Shown: piece by piece, positions 23,091-31,084 of the stretch | Layout of the letters: every line of letters begins with the position of its first letter | How positions within the stretch are numbered: the first letter of the stretch is position 1 | DNA from: Candidatus Azambacteria bacterium | GTDB taxonomy: Bacteria; Patescibacteriota; Minisyncoccia; GWC2-36-17; WO2-46-25 | Reading direction: 5' to 3' | DNA length: 42,309 nucleotides | Assembly: GCA_016234725.1 (NCBI GenBank) | Contig: JACRAK010000008.1 | Coordinates: 1-42,309, forward strand | Notes under the pieces: model-generated | The model's database searches: none | Told to the model about the DNA's origin: nothing | The model's input: only the letters and a program-made list of their open reading frames with translations | Position numbers and translations under genes: made by a program

Positions 23091-23312
23091 TTACAGGCGT
23101 GATAAGAGATCATTAATAGCAACGCCGCCTTTTTTGATACGGGTAAAATCGATCACCGACTCCCACTGCCCATTATCCTCTTCCGGTGAAGATATCTTAA
23201 ATACGGGCTGAGACCGGCGCACCACAACAAAGGACCTCCCTTTGCGTACTTGGGAAATATATTCCTCGATATTTTCCCGCAATTCCTTGAGCCCCACGAT
23301 AGATGTTTTCAT
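23091..23312 (-). CDS. Phd/YefM-family antitoxin
   Basis: The 73-aa protein starts MKTSIVGLKELRENIEEYIS and continues VRKGRSFVVVRRSQPVFKI, the Phd/YefM DNA-binding N-terminus. The acidic C-terminal part would wrap the toxin. The start ATG 23312 lies 6 nt after the TAACCT -10 box. A 22-bp palindrome across the promoter is the likely operator for autorepression by the toxin-antitoxin complex. Confidence 0.88.
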   Translation of the reverse strand: MKTSIVGLKELRENIEEYISQVRKGRSFVVVRRSQPVFKISSPEEDNGQWESVIDFTRIKKGGVAINDLLSRL

Positions 23313-23317
23313 ATATA

Positions 23318-23347
23318 AAGGTTATCTTAAGATAACCTTGTAGTCAA
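23318..23347 (-). promoter_or_regulatory. Toxin-antitoxin promoter with palindromic operator
   Basis: Minus strand TTGACT (23347-23342), 17-nt spacer, TAACCT (23324-23319). A perfect 22-bp palindrome (half-site AAGGTTATCTT; 23318-23339) covers the spacer and the -10 box, so bound repressor would block polymerase directly. Confidence 0.8.
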
Positions 23348-23368
23348 TGCCCGCCTGTAAATGAATTT

Positions 23369-23562
23369 CCCGCCACCTCTCGCAATTCTTTCTTGATTCT
23401 TAACGGAAGTGCAGCCTTTCATTAATTATATAGATAGATGGGCGTGAACGGATGTTCCCGTTTTGTCTGATTCCGACGATAGTCGGAAAAAGCTACAAAA
23501 CGCAATCCCGTCTTCCTTATATAAGAAATGACGGGAAAGAAAGAATTGCGAGAGGTGACGGG
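23369..23562. repeat. Palindromic repeat copy 2 (long form)
   Basis: 26-bp arms CCCGCCACCTCTCGCAATTC... (23369-23394) and complement (23537-23562), one mismatch. The core reads in the opposite direction to copies 1 and 3 (TTAACGGAAGTGCAGCC) and is enlarged by nested hairpins, including TTCCGAC-GATA-GTCGGAA and TCCCGTC...GACGGGA. Confidence 0.8.
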
Positions 23563-23581
23563 TGATCTTATGATGCATAAT

Positions 23582-23610
23582 TTGTACACTCAATGCATGT
23601 TTGCTACTAT
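23582..23610 (+). promoter_or_regulatory. dprA promoter (leaderless)
   Basis: TTGTAC (23582-23587), 17-nt spacer, TACTAT (23605-23610), then 6 nt to ATG 23617. Confidence 0.7.
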
Positions 23611-23616
23611 TATATA

Positions 23617-24480
23617 ATGGACATCACAGAGATTTCTATTGCAAGCGCGAAATATCCAGAAGGCCTGCGGCATATCGCGGTGCCTCCGGAGAAGTTATAC
23701 ATTCGGGGGGAACTGCGCGAAAGCGATGCGAACGCGGTCGCCATCGTCGGCTCGCGCAGGTGCACGCACTACGGCAAACAGGTCTCCTACGATCTTGCCA
23801 ACGCACTCGCTCGCCGCGGCATCACCGTAGTGTCGGGTATGGCGCTTGGCATCGACGCGGAAGCGCACAAAGGAGCGCTCGATGCGGGCGGCAGAACCAT
23901 CGCGGTACTTGGCACGGGGGTTGACGACGCTTCGATATACCCGCATACTCACAAACCATTGGCGGAACGGATCGTACAGGCGGGCGCGATGCTCTCGGAA
24001 TTCGAGCCGGGCACGCCCGCCTATCCGGGCAATTTCCCCCAACGCAACCGCATCATTTCAGGGCTTTCCTATGGTACGGTGATCGTGGAGGCGGATGAGA
24101 AAAGCGGGTCGCTTATCACCGCACGCTTCGCGCTGGAACAAGGCAAAGAGGTGTTTGCGGTGCCGGGACAGATCTACTCGCGCACGACGCGCGGCGTGCA
24201 CCGCCTTATTCAGGAAGGCGCGAAGCTCATCACCTCAATCGAGGACATTCTTGAGGAGCTGCCACAACTTGCGGCATCCGCGGTTACACAGCAAGATACG
24301 ACGCTCACCGAGGACGAACTGCGCATCATTGAGCTTATCGCGCGCGAGCCCGCACACGTCGATCAGCTCATCGAACAACTCGCGCTCCCCTCGCACACAA
24401 CCATCGGCATGCTTGCCATGCTCGAATTAAAAGATAAAATACAGCTTATCGGAAACAACACGTATGCCATCAAAGAGTAA
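23617..24480 (+). CDS. dprA: DNA-processing protein DprA
   Basis: DprA binds incoming single-stranded DNA and loads RecA during transformation. The start is MDITEISIASAKYPEGL (23617), because the promoter ends 6 nt upstream. The Rossmann-like core shows AIVGSRRCTHYGKQVSYDLA, VVSGMALGIDAEAHKGAL, AVLGTGVD, FPQRNRIISGLS and VVEADEKSGSLITAR-type signatures. A C-terminal winged-helix part follows (ELRIIELIAREPAHVDQLIEQ). 287 aa. It overlaps topA by 17 nt, a common dprA-topA pairing. It complements comEC and the MBL protein as DNA-uptake functions. Confidence 0.96.
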   Translation: MDITEISIASAKYPEGLRHIAVPPEKLYIRGELRESDANAVAIVGSRRCTHYGKQVSYDLANALARRGITVVSGMALGIDAEAHKGALDAGGRTIAVLGTGVDDASIYPHTHKPLAERIVQAGAMLSEFEPGTPAYPGNFPQRNRIISGLSYGTVIVEADEKSGSLITARFALEQGKEVFAVPGQIYSRTTRGVHRLIQEGAKLITSIEDILEELPQLAASAVTQQDTTLTEDELRIIELIAREPAHVDQLIEQLALPSHTTIGMLAMLELKDKIQLIGNNTYAIKE

Positions 24481-26653
24481 AAATAAAAAAGACATCAAGC
24501 TCGTCATTGTCGAGTCGCCGACCAAAGCGAAGACAATAACGAAATTCTTGGACAGCACGTACTTCGTGACGTCTTCGTTCGGCCATATCCGCGACCTGCC
24601 GAAATCAAAGATCGGCGTGGATGTCGAACACGACTTCGAGCCGCATTACATCATCCCGCGCCTCGCCAAGCCGCGCGTCAAAGCGCTGAAAGAGCAGGCA
24701 AAGAAAGCGTCAGAGATCATCCTCGCGACTGACGAGGACCGCGAAGGCGAAGCGATCGCGTGGCACATCGCCCAGATCCTGGATCCCGAAGCTCAAACCG
24801 TGAAACTGAAAGCGCGCACCGTGAAACCTAAAACGCAAGTTCCAGGGTTCAAGATTCAAGATTCAGGGGCGCCGATTCAAGATGCGGGATTAAAGATCCC
24901 TGTTTCAAATATGAAGCGCATCACCTTTCATGAGATCACCAAGCCCGCGATCGAAGAAGCGCTCACGCGGCCGCGCGTGCTTGATATGAACCTCGTGAAC
25001 GCACAGCAAGCGCGGCGCGTCCTCGACCGGTTGGTGGGCTACGAACTCTCTCCGTTCTTATGGAAAAAACTCGTGCGCGGCCTTTCTGCCGGTAGAGTGC
25101 AATCGGCGGCGCTCCGTATCATCGTAGAACGCGAAGAAGAAATTAAAAAGTTCATCCCGCAACCATACTGGACGGTCGAAGCGCAGCTAAAAACAAAAGC
25201 GAAGCAGGAAGAATTCCCCGCATCCCTTATTTCCATCGACGGAAAAAAGATGGAAAAATTCGATATCAAGAACGCCGATGAAGCGGACGCGCTGGTGCGC
25301 GCGCTAAAAGACGCCGCATGGCACGTTTCCCATATCACAAAAAAAGAATTCAAAAAAACGCCTCCTCCTCCATTCACGACGAGCACCCTCCAGCAGGAAG
25401 CGGGGAAAAAGATACGCTTCTCCGCGAAGCAAACCATGATGGCGGCACAACAGCTCTATGAAGGCGTGGAGCTGCCCAGTGAAGGGAGCGTCGGCCTTAT
25501 CACCTATATGCGCACCGATTCGGTGCATTGTTCCGAAAACGCGATCACGGAAGCAAGAAACGTTATCACGCAGACATTTGGCAAGAATTTTGCGCTTGCG
25601 GAGGCACGAAAATTCAAAACGAGATCGAAAGGCGCGCAGGAAGCGCACGAAGCGATACGCCCGACCGACCCGAAACGCCACCCCGACAGCATGAAGGACC
25701 AGCTTTCCGCAATGCAGTGGAAACTCTACAATCTCATCTGGCGGCGATTTATCGCCTCGCAAATGGAACAGGCGGTCTTTGACACCACCGCTATCGACAT
25801 CGCGGCAACGGAAACCGCAAACAAAAAAACATATGTGTTCCGCGCGAACGGCGTCACCAAAAAATTCGCCGGTTTTCTTGAGGCGTATCCGATGAAATTC
25901 GAAGACACCATCCTCCCCGATATGGCGGAGCGCGACGCGCTTGATGCAGCCGCGGTCCATGCGGAAGCGCATGCCACCCAGCCGCCGCCGCGGTATTCGG
26001 AAGCATCGCTCGTGAAAGCGCTTGAAGAGCACGGCATCGGCAGGCCGTCGACCTATGCTCCCACTATCAGCACCATCCAGGCGCGCGGCTATGTCGAAAA
26101 GAACAAAGACCGCCGCCTCGCCCCGACAGAAATGGGGGTGAAGGTGAATGCCATGCTCGTGGAGCATTTCCCGCAGATCGTGGATATCGCGTTCACCGCG
26201 AAGATGGAAGAAGACCTCGACAGCGTTGCGGAAGGGAAAGCGGTATGGCAAAAAACGATCAGGGAATTTTACGAGCCGTTCCATAAGAACCTCGAGCTCA
26301 AATATGAGGAAGTGAAAAAAGAAGTGACGGACGAAAAAACGGACGAGGTGTGCGAAAAATGCGGCAGCCCGATGATCATAAAAATGGGACGGTTCGGCAA
26401 ATTCCTCGCATGCTCTAAATTCCCCGAATGCAAGAACACCAAAACGATCAAAAAGACGATCGGCATGCGCTGTCCGCTCTGCAACGAAGGGGATGTCGTT
26501 GAAAAAAGAACAAAGAAAAAAAGGACGTTCTGGGGGTGCTCGCGTTACCCCGCCTGCACATACGCCTCATGGGAAAACCCGCTTAACAAGAAAAAAGAAG
26601 AGCCCGCGCCCGCAGAACCCGAGGAAGAGGAGTCCTCCGCGACCGAAGAATAG
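24464..26653 (+). CDS. topA: DNA topoisomerase I with repeat-derived insertion
   Basis: This type IA topoisomerase relaxes negative supercoils. The Toprim part has VIVESPTKAKTI and DEDREGEAIAWHI. The active-site tyrosine is in GLITYMRTDS (Y348), and two C-terminal zinc ribbons end the protein (CEKCG...CSKFPEC and CPLC...CSRYPAC), followed by an acidic tail. Residues ~110-150 (TVKLKARTVKPKTQVPG... SNM) have no counterpart in usual TopA, where AWHI leads quickly to RITFHEIT. The DNA there has the same GTGAAAC/TTCAAGATTCAAG units as intergenic repeats, so a repeat has entered the frame. The start overlaps dprA. Confidence 0.96.
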   Translation: MPSKSKNKKDIKLVIVESPTKAKTITKFLDSTYFVTSSFGHIRDLPKSKIGVDVEHDFEPHYIIPRLAKPRVKALKEQAKKASEIILATDEDREGEAIAWHIAQILDPEAQTVKLKARTVKPKTQVPGFKIQDSGAPIQDAGLKIPVSNMKRITFHEITKPAIEEALTRPRVLDMNLVNAQQARRVLDRLVGYELSPFLWKKLVRGLSAGRVQSAALRIIVEREEEIKKFIPQPYWTVEAQLKTKAKQEEFPASLISIDGKKMEKFDIKNADEADALVRALKDAAWHVSHITKKEFKKTPPPPFTTSTLQQEAGKKIRFSAKQTMMAAQQLYEGVELPSEGSVGLITYMRTDSVHCSENAITEARNVITQTFGKNFALAEARKFKTRSKGAQEAHEAIRPTDPKRHPDSMKDQLSAMQWKLYNLIWRRFIASQMEQAVFDTTAIDIAATETANKKTYVFRANGVTKKFAGFLEAYPMKFEDTILPDMAERDALDAAAVHAEAHATQPPPRYSEASLVKALEEHGIGRPSTYAPTISTIQARGYVEKNKDRRLAPTEMGVKVNAMLVEHFPQIVDIAFTAKMEEDLDSVAEGKAVWQKTIREFYEPFHKNLELKYEEVKKEVTDEKTDEVCEKCGSPMIIKMGRFGKFLACSKFPECKNTKTIKKTIGMRCPLCNEGDVVEKRTKKKRTFWGCSRYPACTYASWENPLNKKKEEPAPAEPEEEESSATEE
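24791..24913. repeat. GAAAC/TTCAAG repeat inserted in frame in topA
   Basis: Units GTGAAACTGAAAG, GTGAAACCTAAAACGCAAG, TTCAAGATTCAAGATTCAGG and CCTGTTTCAAATATGAAG match the intergenic GAAAC family. The insertion of about 40 codons keeps the frame and has no stop. Confidence 0.75.
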
Positions 26654-26669
26654 ATCTACCGCTTACCAT

Positions 26670-26779
26670 CAGCTATTACCGTGAATTCTTTCTTTAATCC
26701 ACTCGCGCCCTTTTATAAGAATACTAATGAAGGGCTGCGCTTCCGTTAAGATAAAAGAAAGAATTCACGGTAATAGCTG
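26670..26779. repeat. Palindromic repeat copy 3
   Basis: 26-bp perfect arms CAGCTATTACCGTGAATTCT... (26670-26695) and complement (26754-26779) around a core sharing AATGAAGGGCTG and CTTCCGTTAAGATAAAAG with copy 1. Located between topA and relA. Confidence 0.85.
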
Positions 26780-26825
26780 AAAGCGAGGTCTGTGTATAAA
26801 AATTTGTTTCGTAATTCGAGGGTAT

Positions 26826-28271
26826 ATGGAAGCGCGCGATATAACGGAAAAACTGAAGAATCGAAGCACTGAAGAGATCGGCCTCATCGAAAAAGCGTTT
26901 CGCTTTGCGCAAGAAAAACACGAAAATGAGGTTCGCTATTCCGGCGAGCCGTATTTCACACACCCGTACGCCGTCGCCAAAACCCTTGCCGGCATGCATC
27001 TGGACACCAATACTATTATCGCCGGACTACTGCACGATGTATGCGAATCTGCTTCAGAAGAGGAAAAAGAGGCGCGCAAAAAAGAGATCGAAAAGAAATT
27101 CGGAAAAGATGTCGCGTTCCTCGTAGAAGGCGTCACGAAACTTGGGAAGCTCCGCGCGCACGGCGAAGAGCGGTATCTGGAGAATATGCGCAAAATGTTC
27201 CTCTCTATCGCGCAGGATGTCCGCGTCGTCCTCATCCGCCTGGCCGACCGCCTCCACAACATGCAAACGCTCGCCGCAGTCCCCCAGCACAAACAAAAGC
27301 GCATTGCCGACGAAACGCTTGAGATCTATGCGCCGCTTGCCGGCCGCCTCGGTATGGGAAAGCTGAGAGGCGAGCTCGAGGACCTTGCGTTCCCCTTTTC
27401 CTACCCGAAGGAATACGATGCGCTCATCGATAAAATAAAGGAACGGCGCGAGCATAAAGAGGTATACCTCGCAAAAGTAAAATACAAACTGGGAGAAGAA
27501 TTAAAAAAAGCGAGGGTTGCCGTGACGTCCATAGACGCCCGCGTAAAACATGTTTTCAGCTTATACCGAAAACTGCAAAAACATAATAACAATCTGGATG
27601 ACATCTATGACATCGTGGCGCTCCGCATCATCGTAAAAAATATCGAGGATTGTTATGCGGTGCTTGGCATCGTCCACAAGCTCTGGCGGCCGCTGCCGGG
27701 AAAGATAAAAGATTATATCGCCCTCCCGAAACCGAACGGCTACCAAAGTATTCATACTACGGTGTTTTGCGTCGACGGCGAGATCACCGAATTCCAGATA
27801 CGCACGGAAAAAATGCATGATGAAGCGGAGCACGGCATCGCGGCGCACTGGATCTATACGCACCAGGGAAAACCGAAGGCAGGCGGCGTGGTGAGTAAAA
27901 GCTTAAAATGGGTCGCGCAAATTCGGGAATGGCAAAAAGAGGCGGAGGGCACGAAAGAATTTTTGGAAAACCTGAAGATCGACGTGTTTAAAAACCGCAT
28001 CTTCGTCTTCACGCCCACCGGTGATGTCATCGACTTGCCCGATGGCGCAACGCCCGTTGACTTTGCCTACCTCGTGCACTCGGAGATCGGCAATCATTGC
28101 GCAGGCGCGAAAGTAAACAACAAGATGACATCGCTCGACCATCCGCTCAAAAACGGCGACAAATGCGAGATCATCGTCCAAAAAAGCAAAAAACCGTCCC
28201 AATCATGGCTTGCGTTCGTCAAAACGAACTACGCAAAAAGCAAGATCAAGGCGGCACTTGAGAAGAAATAG
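26826..28271 (+). CDS. RelA/SpoT-family (p)ppGpp synthetase/hydrolase, short form
   Basis: The protein makes, and may degrade, the stringent-response alarmone. The HD hydrolase domain is at the N-terminus (FTHPYAVAKTL, LLHDVCES, RLADRLHNMQTL), then the synthetase (KHVFSLYRKL, DIYDIVALRI, GYQSIHTTV, EFQIRTEKMHDEAEHG), then a TGS domain (IFVFTPTGDVIDLPDGATPVDFAY). It stops at 481 aa, so the helical, zinc-finger and ACT regulatory parts are missing. The hydrolase motif usually written HDxxED reads HDVCES: the glutamate is kept, the aspartate is serine. Hydrolase activity is therefore uncertain, while synthetase residues look intact. A GAGGG sequence lies just before the ATG. Confidence 0.93.
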   Translation: MEARDITEKLKNRSTEEIGLIEKAFRFAQEKHENEVRYSGEPYFTHPYAVAKTLAGMHLDTNTIIAGLLHDVCESASEEEKEARKKEIEKKFGKDVAFLVEGVTKLGKLRAHGEERYLENMRKMFLSIAQDVRVVLIRLADRLHNMQTLAAVPQHKQKRIADETLEIYAPLAGRLGMGKLRGELEDLAFPFSYPKEYDALIDKIKERREHKEVYLAKVKYKLGEELKKARVAVTSIDARVKHVFSLYRKLQKHNNNLDDIYDIVALRIIVKNIEDCYAVLGIVHKLWRPLPGKIKDYIALPKPNGYQSIHTTVFCVDGEITEFQIRTEKMHDEAEHGIAAHWIYTHQGKPKAGGVVSKSLKWVAQIREWQKEAEGTKEFLENLKIDVFKNRIFVFTPTGDVIDLPDGATPVDFAYLVHSEIGNHCAGAKVNNKMTSLDHPLKNGDKCEIIVQKSKKPSQSWLAFVKTNYAKSKIKAALEKK

Positions 28272-28287
28272 GAGCAGCTTTGCATGC

Positions 28288-29103
28288 TCACTCGCGTGAT
28301 GCCTGCTCAAAATAGTGGAAGTCTATATCGAAACCAAGGTTTTCTTTGAAATATTCTTTCACCTCCTCATCGGATTTCAAATTAAGCCTGTTCTCACCAA
28401 GAAATAGATCAAAATAATTCTGTTTGAATTCATCTAATTTTTGATCGAAGCTCCCCTCTTCCTCAAGCGGCTTTATAAATACGTAGCCGTTCTTGGAAAA
28501 TATTTTCGTTCCCCCTTTAACGGATTCTTCATATTTTAAAAAGCCCTTTATGTCGCCGGCGCTGGGCATCAACCCCGCAACAAAACAATCTGGCAACTCC
28601 TCCTTATTTTCTAACGTGGATCGGGTTGGATGATAGTGTCCAAAATATTCCCCATCGAAAATAATGCTGCCGTTCCTTAATGTATCGCCTATACCGATAG
28701 AAATAAGATCATCGCTGTGCCTCGTGATTGAGATTTCAAATGCAGGATCACCATGAGAGAAATTTTCCATGATTGCCTGTAATTCATCCGGCAAAAACAC
28801 CTCTTTTGTAAAGAAAAGATTAACTTTCTCTCCACTATAATTGCTATACTGAGGCAAAACCCTCTCTATTTCTTCAATATTCGCAACGACAATCGGTTTC
28901 TCTACAGAATTCTCCGGCATATGGGCGAGCCATGCATCAAATCCATTTCGCTCCTCTTCAGAAGGCTCATATGTGTATATTTTTTCAATCACCGCGATCT
29001 TCTCTTCAGTAACATCCTCTCCCCCCTCCTCTTTGGTCTTTATCTCGTTCCTCATTCTCTGTATCTCCTCATCCCTTGCCTGCTTTTTTTCGAAATTTGG
29101 CAT
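28288..29103 (-). CDS. Unknown 271-aa protein, possibly JAB/MPN-like
   Basis: I do not recognise it with certainty. The N-terminal ~60 residues are highly charged and helical (EKKQARDEEIQRMRNEIKTKEE). The middle contains FGHYHPT followed ~20 residues later by MPSAGDI, which resembles the HxHP...PSxxD zinc motif of JAB/MPN isopeptidases, but the spacing is longer than usual. The C-terminal part is acidic/aromatic. It converges on relA and lies 8 nt upstream of... the parB end is its neighbour on the same strand (parB is upstream), so it is probably co-transcribed with parA-parB. Confidence 0.65.
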   Translation of the reverse strand: MPNFEKKQARDEEIQRMRNEIKTKEEGGEDVTEEKIAVIEKIYTYEPSEEERNGFDAWLAHMPENSVEKPIVVANIEEIERVLPQYSNYSGEKVNLFFTKEVFLPDELQAIMENFSHGDPAFEISITRHSDDLISIGIGDTLRNGSIIFDGEYFGHYHPTRSTLENKEELPDCFVAGLMPSAGDIKGFLKYEESVKGGTKIFSKNGYVFIKPLEEEGSFDQKLDEFKQNYFDLFLGENRLNLKSDEEVKEYFKENLGFDIDFHYFEQASRE

Positions 29104-29111
29104 TTCAGAAA

Positions 29112-30011
29112 TTATTTTTCAGTTATCTTTTTTACAATATTGCGCAAGTCCTCGTTCGAGAAATATTTTATGACGATCTTCCCGCCGTCGCTCACGTGCT
29201 TTCCCGGCTCGATCGTCACTTTCGTGCCAAGATGCGCCTCGAGCTTCACCACCATGTCTTTGGTAAGCGCATCAAGCGTCAGCGCCGACTTGCTCGGCGT
29301 GCTTTTGTATTTACGCGCCGCGACTTCCGCGTGACGGGCGGAAAGTTTTAATTCCTTTATCTCTTTCCACAGCTTCAGCCGCAATTCATCGGTCGGGAGC
29401 GCAAGGATCGCGCGCGCGTGATTTTCCGAAAGCACTTCGTTCTTGATATCTTCCTGGATCGGCTGGGGAAGCGTGAGCAACCGCATCGTATTCCCCACCG
29501 ACTGCCTGCTTTTGCCGATCTTTTTGCCGATGTCTTCTTGTTCCATGCCGTACTCATCCACAAGCCGCCGATATGCCTGCGCAAGCTCGATCGGGTTCAG
29601 GTTTTCGCGCTGAATGTTCTCAAGCACCGCAAGCCGCAAATTCTCCTGATCGGTCGGGATGTCTCGAATAAGCGCGGGGACCTCTTTCATCCCTGCTATT
29701 TTTGACGCGCGCCATCGTCGCTCGCCTGTCAGGATCTGGAAGCGTGGCGCGCTTTCGCTGTTTTGTACGCGCGACACGATGATCGGCTGCAACACGCCAT
29801 TCTCTTTTATCGATGTGGCAAGATCCTGCAACGCCTCGTCATTGAAGCTTTTGCGCGGCTGCAGAGGATTTGGCTGTATTTGGCTTACCGGAAGATAAAA
29901 CACCGTGTCCCGATGTTCCGAGGTCGCCGCAGGGATCATTTTTTCTCCTGCCGCGCCCGCTGCCGGTTGTTTTGGTTGAATAAGTGAAGAAAGCCCTCTC
30001 CCTAATGCCAT
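29112..30011 (-). CDS. parB: Chromosome partitioning protein ParB
   Basis: ParB binds parS near the origin and spreads as a CTP-dependent clamp. The 299-aa sequence has the N-terminal MALGRGLSSLI, the CTP-binding core (QPRKSFNDEALQDLATSI, LTGERRWRAS, ENIQRENLNPIE), a helix-turn-helix (QEDIGKKIGKSRQSVGNTMRLL) and a C-terminal dimerisation part. It is the downstream partner of parA on the same strand. I did not find a parS-like TGTTTCACGTGAAACA palindrome in this window. Confidence 0.96.
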   Translation of the reverse strand: MALGRGLSSLIQPKQPAAGAAGEKMIPAATSEHRDTVFYLPVSQIQPNPLQPRKSFNDEALQDLATSIKENGVLQPIIVSRVQNSESAPRFQILTGERRWRASKIAGMKEVPALIRDIPTDQENLRLAVLENIQRENLNPIELAQAYRRLVDEYGMEQEDIGKKIGKSRQSVGNTMRLLTLPQPIQEDIKNEVLSENHARAILALPTDELRLKLWKEIKELKLSARHAEVAARKYKSTPSKSALTLDALTKDMVVKLEAHLGTKVTIEPGKHVSDGGKIVIKYFSNEDLRNIVKKITEK

Positions 30012-30070
30012 AGTATAAAGTTAAAAGTTTATAAAGTCCTTAAAGCCTATAAAGCAGGGAAGAATATTAC
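30012..30070. repeat. Low-complexity repeat between parA and parB
   Basis: AAAGTTTATAAAGTCC, TTAAAGCCTATAAAGC and an opposing CTTTCGACTTTACAG: another degenerate repeat type in an intergenic gap. Confidence 0.55.
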
Positions 30071-30078
30071 TTTCGACT

Positions 30079-30849
30079 TTACAGACCTTTTACTTGTTCT
30101 ATTATTTCTTTTGCGAAATTTTTATATGCAAGCCCGCCTTGCGACCACCATTTATACTCCATGATCGTCTTGCCGTAACTGGGTGCTTCTGCCAAAGATA
30201 CGGAACGCGGGATCACTGACTCAAATACATGCGCGGGGAAATTCTTCCGCACCTCGTTCGCCACCTCCTGGGAAAGTTTGTTTCGTTTGTCGTACATCGT
30301 GAGCACCGCGCCCATGACCGATATCGTGGGGCTGATGTGCTCGCGCACCAGCTCGATCGTGCGCAACAGCTGTGAAAGCCCCTCAAGCGCGTAATACTCG
30401 CATTGCACCGGGATGATCACTTGCTGTGCCGCGACCAGCCCGTTGATCGTCAAAATACCAACAGACGGCGGACAATCAATAAGTACGAAATCGTAGTCCG
30501 ATGCGACCAATTGCACCACCTCAAAAAGCTTGAACTCGCGGGAAGACGCGCTGATGAGCTCCACCGCCGCGCCCGCAAGATCGATCGACGAAGGCAGAAT
30601 ATCAAGGTTCTCGATTTTCGTGTGAAGGATCGCTTCTTTCGGGTTAAGCCCCTCCGTGATGCAGTGGTACAAGCTCATTGTAGCATGCCCGTGCGGGAAA
30701 CCAAGTCCCGATGTGGCGTTTGCCTGCGGGTCGAGGTCTATCATGAGCACCTTCTGCCCGAGCGACGCAAGATACGCTCCCGTATTCACGGCGGTAGTGG
30801 TCTTTCCAACCCCTCCTTTTTGATTGCAAAACGCGATGGTGAGCGCCAT
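30079..30849 (-). CDS. parA: Chromosome partitioning ATPase ParA (Soj-like)
   Basis: The 256-aa MinD/ParA-type ATPase has the deviant Walker A motif KGGVGKTTTAVN at residues 11-22, the A' motif MIDLDPQANAT and Walker B FVLIDCPPSVG. Its dynamic DNA binding moves ParB-parS complexes. The short N-terminus indicates a chromosomal Soj-like form. Its promoter shares its -35 region with the tRNA-Leu promoter. parB follows 67 nt downstream. Confidence 0.97.
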   Translation of the reverse strand: MALTIAFCNQKGGVGKTTTAVNTGAYLASLGQKVLMIDLDPQANATSGLGFPHGHATMSLYHCITEGLNPKEAILHTKIENLDILPSSIDLAGAAVELISASSREFKLFEVVQLVASDYDFVLIDCPPSVGILTINGLVAAQQVIIPVQCEYYALEGLSQLLRTIELVREHISPTISVMGAVLTMYDKRNKLSQEVANEVRKNFPAHVFESVIPRSVSLAEAPSYGKTIMEYKWWSQGGLAYKNFAKEIIEQVKGL

Positions 30850-30869
30850 TGATGATGATATGCTTCTTC

Positions 30870-30920
30870 ACTATACCGTGAACAAGATGCGTTGACAACA
30901 CGCGGACAAATCAGTAATCT
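30870..30920. promoter_or_regulatory. Divergent promoters sharing one -35 block (parA / tRNA-Leu)
   Basis: Plus strand TTGACA (30892-30897), 17-nt spacer, TAATCT (30915-30920) for the tRNA. Minus strand TTGTCA (30898-30893), 17-nt spacer, TATAGT (30875-30870) for parA. The -35 boxes overlap in TTGACAA as at 7018-7024. Confidence 0.8.
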
Positions 30921-30959
30921 AGAAGGAAGTTTTGGAGGAATTTTATTGAAAAGAGGTAT

Positions 30960-31043
30960 GCCCGGGTGGTGGAATGGCAGACACGCACGACTCAAAATCG
31001 TGTGCCGCAAGGCATGAGAGTTCGACTCTCTCCCCGGGCACCA
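30960..31043 (+). tRNA. tRNA-Leu (CAA)
   Basis: Acceptor GCCCGGG/CCCGGGC, anticodon stem CACGA/TCGTG with loop CTCAAAA giving anticodon CAA, a variable arm typical of class II tRNA (TGCCGCAAGGCA), T-arm GAGAGTTCGACTCTC, and an encoded CCA. It reads UUG codons. It is immediately upstream of the gene at 31085. Confidence 0.95.
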
Positions 31044-31084
31044 ACGACGAACCGCACATTACAAACACAATACAAGGAGGAGAT

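Noticed and set aside
25304-26284. 326-aa minus-strand ORF
   Set aside because: Shadow of topA on the opposite strand; no motif or start signal.
29112-30849. parS site near parAB
   Set aside because: No TGTTTCACGTGAAACA-like palindrome seen; the nearby low-complexity repeat is not a match.
30974-31084. N-terminal extension of the 31085 gene
   Set aside because: It would translate the tRNA-Leu sequence; a strong Shine-Dalgarno site supports ATG 31085.
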